A DNA stretch of 26,779 nt from an uncultured Eubacteriales bacterium (GTDB taxonomy: Bacteria > Bacillota > Clostridia > Christensenellales > UBA1242): the NCBI GenBank assembly GCA_900556185.1, contig USNN01000003.1:1-26779 (forward strand), in the 5' to 3' direction. Each line of letters begins with the position of its first letter. Position 1 is the stretch's first letter. Positions 23,124 through 26,779 of the stretch are shown here, one piece after another. The notes under the pieces were generated by a model. That model saw nothing but the letters and a program-made list of their open reading frames with translations, made no database searches and was not told where the DNA came from. Position numbers and translations under genes: made by a program.

Positions 23124-23693
23124 ATGTTCAAAAAAACTACTGCATCTGCAGTTTTAACAATTTTAATATTAATATTTGTTGTGGCAATAGGTGCAACATT
23201 TTCGGCGTTTAAGGTAAGTAAGGAAAAGGTTTCGGTGGAGTCTATAAAAGTAATAACGGCAAATGGAATAACCATAACAGATAAAGACGGTGAAACGATT
23301 AATGAATTAAAGATAAAATCATCTAGCGTTGGGGTAAGACCAGCCACCGGCGAAGAAGACAGCGAAACCAGTATACCAACCACCGTAAACGATGCCGTTG
23401 GAACCGAAGGTGCTTATGCAACATTTAAGTTAACCGCATCGAGTAACTGGGAGATAATTTTAAAGGAATGTTCGTTAACCGCAGGTGAAAAGGAAAACCT
23501 AGAAAATGTTCGTATTGGTGTTATGGAAGAAAAGAATAAGCCAATAAGCGGGACTGACCTAGGTTCGGTTATAGCAAGAGGTGTATCCGAAACTGATAAA
23601 GAAATATCGGTTGTTGTGTGGCTAGATGCTGATACAACAAAAACAATAAAGGGTGCTAAAATTAATATCACATTAGAGATAATTGCAAAATAA
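23124..23693 (+). CDS. Exported or membrane-anchored protein, possibly TasA/camelysin-like
   Basis: A 189-aa protein. ATG 23124 is chosen over the GTG at 23118 because TAGGAG at 23113-23118 gives correct spacing. The N-terminus MFKKTTASAVLTILILIFVVAIGATFSAF is a signal peptide or signal anchor. The rest is beta-rich, with VTASSNWEI-type spacing and a C-terminal part EISVVVWLDADTTKTIKGAKINITLEI that recalls the ending of TasA/camelysin-type secreted fibre proteins (VWLEG...GA...), although no SipW signal peptidase gene is nearby. The family link is weak. The gene ends in a terminator hairpin that reaches into the next gene. Confidence 0.6.
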   Translation: MFKKTTASAVLTILILIFVVAIGATFSAFKVSKEKVSVESIKVITANGITITDKDGETINELKIKSSSVGVRPATGEEDSETSIPTTVNDAVGTEGAYATFKLTASSNWEIILKECSLTAGEKENLENVRIGVMEEKNKPISGTDLGSVIARGVSETDKEISVVVWLDADTTKTIKGAKINITLEIIAK

Positions 23694-23696
23694 AAA

Positions 23697-23702
23697 TATA
23701 AT
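23697..23702 (+). promoter_or_regulatory. Possible -10 of the flippase gene
   Basis: A perfect TATAAT with a poor -35 (TTAGAG, 18-bp spacer). The predicted start, near 23709, would lie inside the left arm of the hairpin at 23703-23731, about 13 nt before the ATG at 23722. There is no Shine-Dalgarno in between. Confidence 0.4.
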
Positions 23703-23736
23703 AATTTCTCATACTAAATGTATGGGAAATTTTTTT
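23703..23736 (+). terminator. Terminator hairpin containing the flippase start codon
   Basis: AATTTCTCATAC (23703-23714) and GTATGGGAAATT (23720-23731) pair over 12 bp with one G-U pair around TAAAT. A run of T continues to 23736. The ATG at 23722-23724 is in the right arm. It ends the exported-protein transcript and overlaps the next gene. Confidence 0.8.
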
Positions 23737-25233
23737 AACAAAAGAATAGTAAAAAATACATTTATTTTAACCGCATTTGCCTTTTTAGGAAAAACAATAA
23801 GTGCTATTTTCAAAATTGGGCTTAGTAACGTCGTTGGTAGTTTTGGTATGGGTATATACCAACTTGTTTTTCCTGTGATGGTATTTTTTATAGTGCTTTC
23901 TAGCGAAGGTGTTGGTGTGGCACTTACTATAAAAACTGCACAAAACAATTTAGAAAAAAGAGTTGAATATGGAAAACTTGCGAGAGTTATAACCTTATTG
24001 TTTTCAATTGTGTCAGGAGTAATTTTAGTTTTATTTTCTAGGTTTTTAACAAATTTGCAAGGCGGGGTAGTGCCAACTATTTTATATGTTATTTGTGCGG
24101 TTGGTGTTGTAATTATTTCAATGCTTTCGGTGGTTAAAGCACAGTTAAGGGGTGAAGAAAATTTTAAACTATATTCCATTTTAGATATGGTGGAAGATAT
24201 TTTAAAAGTGGTGTTTGCGTTGTGTATCGGCTTGTTTTTAATGGATAAAGGTGTGGTTGTCGCAATAACTGGTGTAATAATAGGAATAATTTTAAGTTCA
24301 CTTGTAACACTATTATTAGCATTAATTCTTCAAAAGAAAAACAAAAAAGCGATAAGTCATGAAAAACTAACTAAATTAGAAAAACAGGAATTTATAAAGT
24401 TTTCGGTGGTTTCTAGTTTATCGAAATTAATAGTGCCAACAATACAATTTATTGAAACTACACTTGTTATAAAATTATTAATGCAAACTAATTTGTCGGT
24501 AGAACTGGCAACAAGGCTGTTTGGTATTAGTAAAGGTTCGGTGTCGGCTATAATAAATCTGCCTAGTTTTGCACTGTGTATAATAGAAACTCTGTTGCTT
24601 CCTAGTTTATCTAGAAGTAGGGTTAATGGATTATATTTTAAAAAGGCAAATATGTCGGTCGTGCTTGCCGTGTTTATAACTATGCCATTTATGTTTTTAT
24701 TTGTTTTGTTTCCAGACATAATTATTAGTGTTATTTATCCACTTGCGTTAACCACAGCCGAAAAAGTGGTGGCGGTAAATTTATTAAAAATTGGGTCTAT
24801 TGCGGTTGTGTTTAGTTCAATTTCTAGCGTGTGCGTGGTTATTTTAAATTGTAATAATAAATCGGTGGAACCATTAGTTGCGTCTATGGTTGCTGGGGCT
24901 TTAAAATTAACCTTTTTAGTGGTGTTTACTAAATCTATGAGTATTTATGCTCTTGAGTTTAGTAGTGTCTTATTTGGGCTTGTTTCGTGCGTAATTAATC
25001 TATTTTGTGTGCGAGGTTATAAAGAAATTACAGATTGCTTGCAAGTTGTGCCAGTAATGCTGTTTTGGAGTGCAATCTTTGGGCTATGCTTTATACTCTA
25101 TAATATGTTTAAAGCGGTGCTGTCTCCAATTTTAGCCTCGCTCGTTAGTCTTGGAATTATACTAGTTATATTAGGTGTTTTATTTGCAATATTTTTCAAA
25201 AAAATTAAAGAATCTTTAAATAATTTAGTGTAA
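23722..25233 (+). CDS. SpoVB/MurJ-like polysaccharide or lipid flippase (MOP superfamily)
   Basis: A 503-aa integral membrane protein with about 14 hydrophobic helices, ending in KKIKESLNNLV. The start region KNTFILTAFAFLGKTISAIFKIGLSNVVG followed by GMGIYQLVFPVM is the N-terminal pattern of SpoVB and related Firmicutes transporters (polysaccharide biosynthesis protein, MATE-like fold), which move lipid-linked cell-wall precursors or polysaccharide units across the membrane. ATG 23722 is preferred by alignment with the family; an upstream TTG (23683, 516 aa) overlaps the previous gene and would make the terminator hairpin coding. Neither start has a clear ribosome-binding site. Whether it serves sporulation or vegetative envelope synthesis cannot be decided here. 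Confidence 0.87.
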   Translation: MGNFFNKRIVKNTFILTAFAFLGKTISAIFKIGLSNVVGSFGMGIYQLVFPVMVFFIVLSSEGVGVALTIKTAQNNLEKRVEYGKLARVITLLFSIVSGVILVLFSRFLTNLQGGVVPTILYVICAVGVVIISMLSVVKAQLRGEENFKLYSILDMVEDILKVVFALCIGLFLMDKGVVVAITGVIIGIILSSLVTLLLALILQKKNKKAISHEKLTKLEKQEFIKFSVVSSLSKLIVPTIQFIETTLVIKLLMQTNLSVELATRLFGISKGSVSAIINLPSFALCIIETLLLPSLSRSRVNGLYFKKANMSVVLAVFITMPFMFLFVLFPDIIISVIYPLALTTAEKVVAVNLLKIGSIAVVFSSISSVCVVILNCNNKSVEPLVASMVAGALKLTFLVVFTKSMSIYALEFSSVLFGLVSCVINLFCVRGYKEITDCLQVVPVMLFWSAIFGLCFILYNMFKAVLSPILASLVSLGIILVILGVLFAIFFKKIKESLNNLV

Positions 25234-25239
25234 TAATTA

Positions 25240-25268
25240 TTGCTAAAATAAACCAGTTATAGTATATT
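25240..25268 (+). promoter_or_regulatory. dusB promoter, predicted to give a leaderless mRNA
   Basis: TTGCTA (25240-25245), exactly 17 bp and TATATT (25263-25268). The usual 6-7 bp from -10 to start puts +1 at about 25274-25275, the A of the dusB ATG. An overlapping TATAGT at 25258-25263 has no good -35. Confidence 0.55.
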
Positions 25269-25274
25269 TAATTT

Positions 25275-26243
25275 ATGATAACAAAACTAAAGATAAAAAA
25301 TGTAACCACAAAAAATAATATATTTTTAGCACCAATGGCGGGGTATACCGACGTTGGCTTTAGGCATATGTGCAAAAAATACGGTGCGGGGTTAACTACC
25401 ACAGAAATGGTCAGCGTAAAGGCCTTAACTTATGGCAGTGAAAAAACAATGGAACTATTGTACACGTCTAGCCTTGAAGATGTTAAATGTGTTCAATTAT
25501 TTGGGCATACACCAGAAGATTTTGTGTCTGTAATTAAGTCTGGCGTGGTGGATAAGTTTGATATCATAGACATAAATATGGGATGTCCAGCACCAAAAAT
25601 ATATTCCAATGGTGATGGCTCTGCCTTGCTTTCAAATTTGCCTCTTGCAAGTGAGATTATAAAGGCTTGTGTAAATTCTACTAATAAGCCAATTACAGTT
25701 AAGTTTAGAAGTGGGATAGATGAAGACCACTTGGTGGGTGTAGAGTTTGCTAGAATGTGCGAAAAGAGCGGTGCAAGTTTAATTACAATTCACCCACGTA
25801 CACGAGTTCAGGGGTATAGTGGTCACTCCGATTGGGAACTAGTGAAGCAAATAACTAAAGCGGTTAAAATACCAGTTGTTGTGTCAGGTGATATAAAAAC
25901 CATTGAAGATGTTAATTATTTAACCAACGAATGTGGGGCTAGTGGTGTAATGATAGGCAGAAACGCCTTAGGTAAGCCAGAAATTTTTGCTGAACTTTTA
26001 AACAATACAAAAATGAGTATGACACTAAGTGAAAAATTGGACCAAATAAAAGAGCATATTCATGAACTTGAAAAATATTACGATGAAAAGTATATATATT
26101 TGAATATGAAAAAACATATTTTAGCATATCTGGCAGGCTTTAATAATGCAACAAAATTAAAAGAAGAAATTGTTCGAGCAGAGTCGCTAGCAGAAACTAT
26201 AGATTTAATAGAAAAAGCAATAAAAAATAGTGGACAAAACTAA
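25275..26243 (+). CDS. dusB: tRNA-dihydrouridine synthase DusB-like
   Basis: FMN-dependent enzyme that reduces uridine to dihydrouridine in the tRNA D-loop. The 322-aa length is typical. Motifs: FLAPMAGYTDVGFRHMCKKYGA at the N-terminus, the catalytic Cys104 in INMGCPAPKI, KPITVKFRSGID, the FMN-binding TIHPRTRVQGYSG, VVVSGDIKT and GVMIGRNALGKPEIF, then a C-terminal helical domain. The 20 bases before the ATG contain no Shine-Dalgarno, and the best promoter predicts a start at the ATG itself. It is assigned to DusB as the standard Firmicutes paralogue; the subclass is not certain. No clear terminator follows; the pgk promoter begins 18 bp after the stop. Confidence 0.93.
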   Translation: MITKLKIKNVTTKNNIFLAPMAGYTDVGFRHMCKKYGAGLTTTEMVSVKALTYGSEKTMELLYTSSLEDVKCVQLFGHTPEDFVSVIKSGVVDKFDIIDINMGCPAPKIYSNGDGSALLSNLPLASEIIKACVNSTNKPITVKFRSGIDEDHLVGVEFARMCEKSGASLITIHPRTRVQGYSGHSDWELVKQITKAVKIPVVVSGDIKTIEDVNYLTNECGASGVMIGRNALGKPEIFAELLNNTKMSMTLSEKLDQIKEHIHELEKYYDEKYIYLNMKKHILAYLAGFNNATKLKEEIVRAESLAETIDLIEKAIKNSGQN

Positions 26244-26261
26244 TTTTTTAATTTCAAAAAT

Positions 26262-26291
26262 TTGACAACAAAATATTCTTCTTGTTATAAT
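26262..26291 (+). promoter_or_regulatory. pgk promoter
   Basis: TTGACA (26262-26267), an 18-bp spacer ending in TGT, and TATAAT (26286-26291): consensus hexamers plus an extended -10. The predicted start, near 26298, is about 23 nt before the ATG, with AAAGGGG at 26307-26313. Confidence 0.9.
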
Positions 26292-26320
26292 AAAACTGAC
26301 TAAACTAAAGGGGTTAACAT

Positions 26321-26779
26321 ATGAATAAAAAGACATTTAAAGATATAGACGTAAAAGGTAAAAGGGTGCTTGTTCGGGTAGACTTTAATGTGCCACTAAG
26401 CCCAAGTGGTGAAATTTTAGACGATACAAGAATAGTGGCATCACTACCTACTTTAAAATATTTATTATCACAAGAAGCAAAAGTTATTGTTTGTTCGCAT
26501 CTTGGCAGACCCGAAGGCGTGTTTAATGCAAACTTTTCGCTTAAAAAAGTTGAACCAAGACTTTCTGAATTATTGGGCGTAAAAGTTAAAATGGCAGAGG
26601 ATGTTATAGGCGATTCGGCAAAGGCACTAGCAAAAGGCCTGAAAGATGGCGAAATTATGATGCTAGAAAATGTTAGATTTCATAAGGAAGAGGAAGAAAA
26701 CGATGAGAACTTTGCAAGGGAACTAGCAAGCCTTGCAGATGTGTTTGTGTTTGAAAGAGCCGCAACATATATTGTCTTG
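26321..26779 (+). CDS. pgk: Phosphoglycerate kinase (3' end missing)
   Basis: Glycolytic enzyme that forms ATP from 1,3-bisphosphoglycerate. 153 codons are visible before the window ends. The N-terminal domain is clear: DIDVKGKRVLVRVDFNVPL with the substrate-binding RVDFN, the DDTRI helix, VIVCSHLGRP (HLGRP) and MMLENVRFHKEEEEND. The last ten codons (26750-26779) do not fit: after LADVFV the near-invariant NDAFG-x-AHR-x-H should follow, but the sequence reads FERAATYIVL. No stop or simple frameshift in the visible bases restores it. It is promoted strongly and opens a probable glycolytic transcript. Confidence 0.93.
   Translation, partial: MNKKTFKDIDVKGKRVLVRVDFNVPLSPSGEILDDTRIVASLPTLKYLLSQEAKVIVCSHLGRPEGVFNANFSLKKVEPRLSELLGVKVKMAEDVIGDSAKALAKGLKDGEIMMLENVRFHKEEEENDENFARELASLADVFVFERAATYIVL

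Noticed and set aside
1..26779. CRISPR array, insertion sequence or prophage
   Set aside because: No regularly spaced repeats, transposase, integrase or phage structural genes were found; the genes are chromosomal core and envelope genes.

Overview
The window is a 26.8 kb AT-rich stretch of ordinary bacterial chromosome. Its gene content points to a low-GC Gram-positive (Bacillota, Clostridia-like): RNase Y, TrmK, a single vegetative sigma factor downstream of dnaG, a lipoprotein foldase-like gene behind mfd, a TIGR04086 membrane protein, a DUF1667 three-gene redox operon and a SpoVB-type flippase. TGA is used as a normal stop (dnaG), so the standard bacterial code applies. Nearly all genes are on the + strand. 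The exception is one small gene at 6276-6506, convergent with dinB. No phage, insertion sequence, CRISPR array or rRNA was seen.

Layout. 1-4968: the 3' part of mfd (transcription-repair coupling) and a lipoprotein with a parvulin/SurA-like plan. 5053-6506: a Y-family DNA polymerase facing a small conserved protein. 6650-10164: the two halves of a heterodimeric ABC exporter with one degenerate ATP site, closed by a strong terminator. 10280-14966: the macromolecular-synthesis cluster dnaG-rpoD, then trmK and a coiled-coil zinc-ribbon gene, with overlapping or near-touching ends. 15009-15398: a four-helix membrane protein. 15487-18491: a compact operon of two FAD oxidoreductases and a DUF1667 protein, probably an anaerobic glycerol-3-phosphate dehydrogenase-type complex. 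18613-20351: rny and tRNA-Trp. 20391-20699: a gene-free stretch with a nested palindrome. 20700-25233: a cell-surface block (Ig-like membrane-anchored protein, Smr protein, two small membrane or exported proteins, lipid flippase). 25275-26779: dusB and the start of pgk.

No single locus looks like a wholly new system. The most interesting layer is control at gene boundaries. Three start codons (dinB 5053, TIGR04086 gene 15009, flippase 23722) sit in, or directly abut, the 3' side of terminator-like hairpins. For dinB, and more weakly for the flippase, a local promoter places the predicted transcription start inside the left arm of the hairpin. Read-through RNA would then fold and terminate, while locally initiated RNA would lose part of the stem. 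Other oddities are a terminator embedded in the coding sequence of the antisense gene beside dinB, a probable leaderless dusB mRNA, a polymerase that has lost its clamp-binding LF, a sigma factor with a long charged N-terminal extension, and a pgk whose last 30 visible bases do not encode the expected PGK motif (possible assembly edge).
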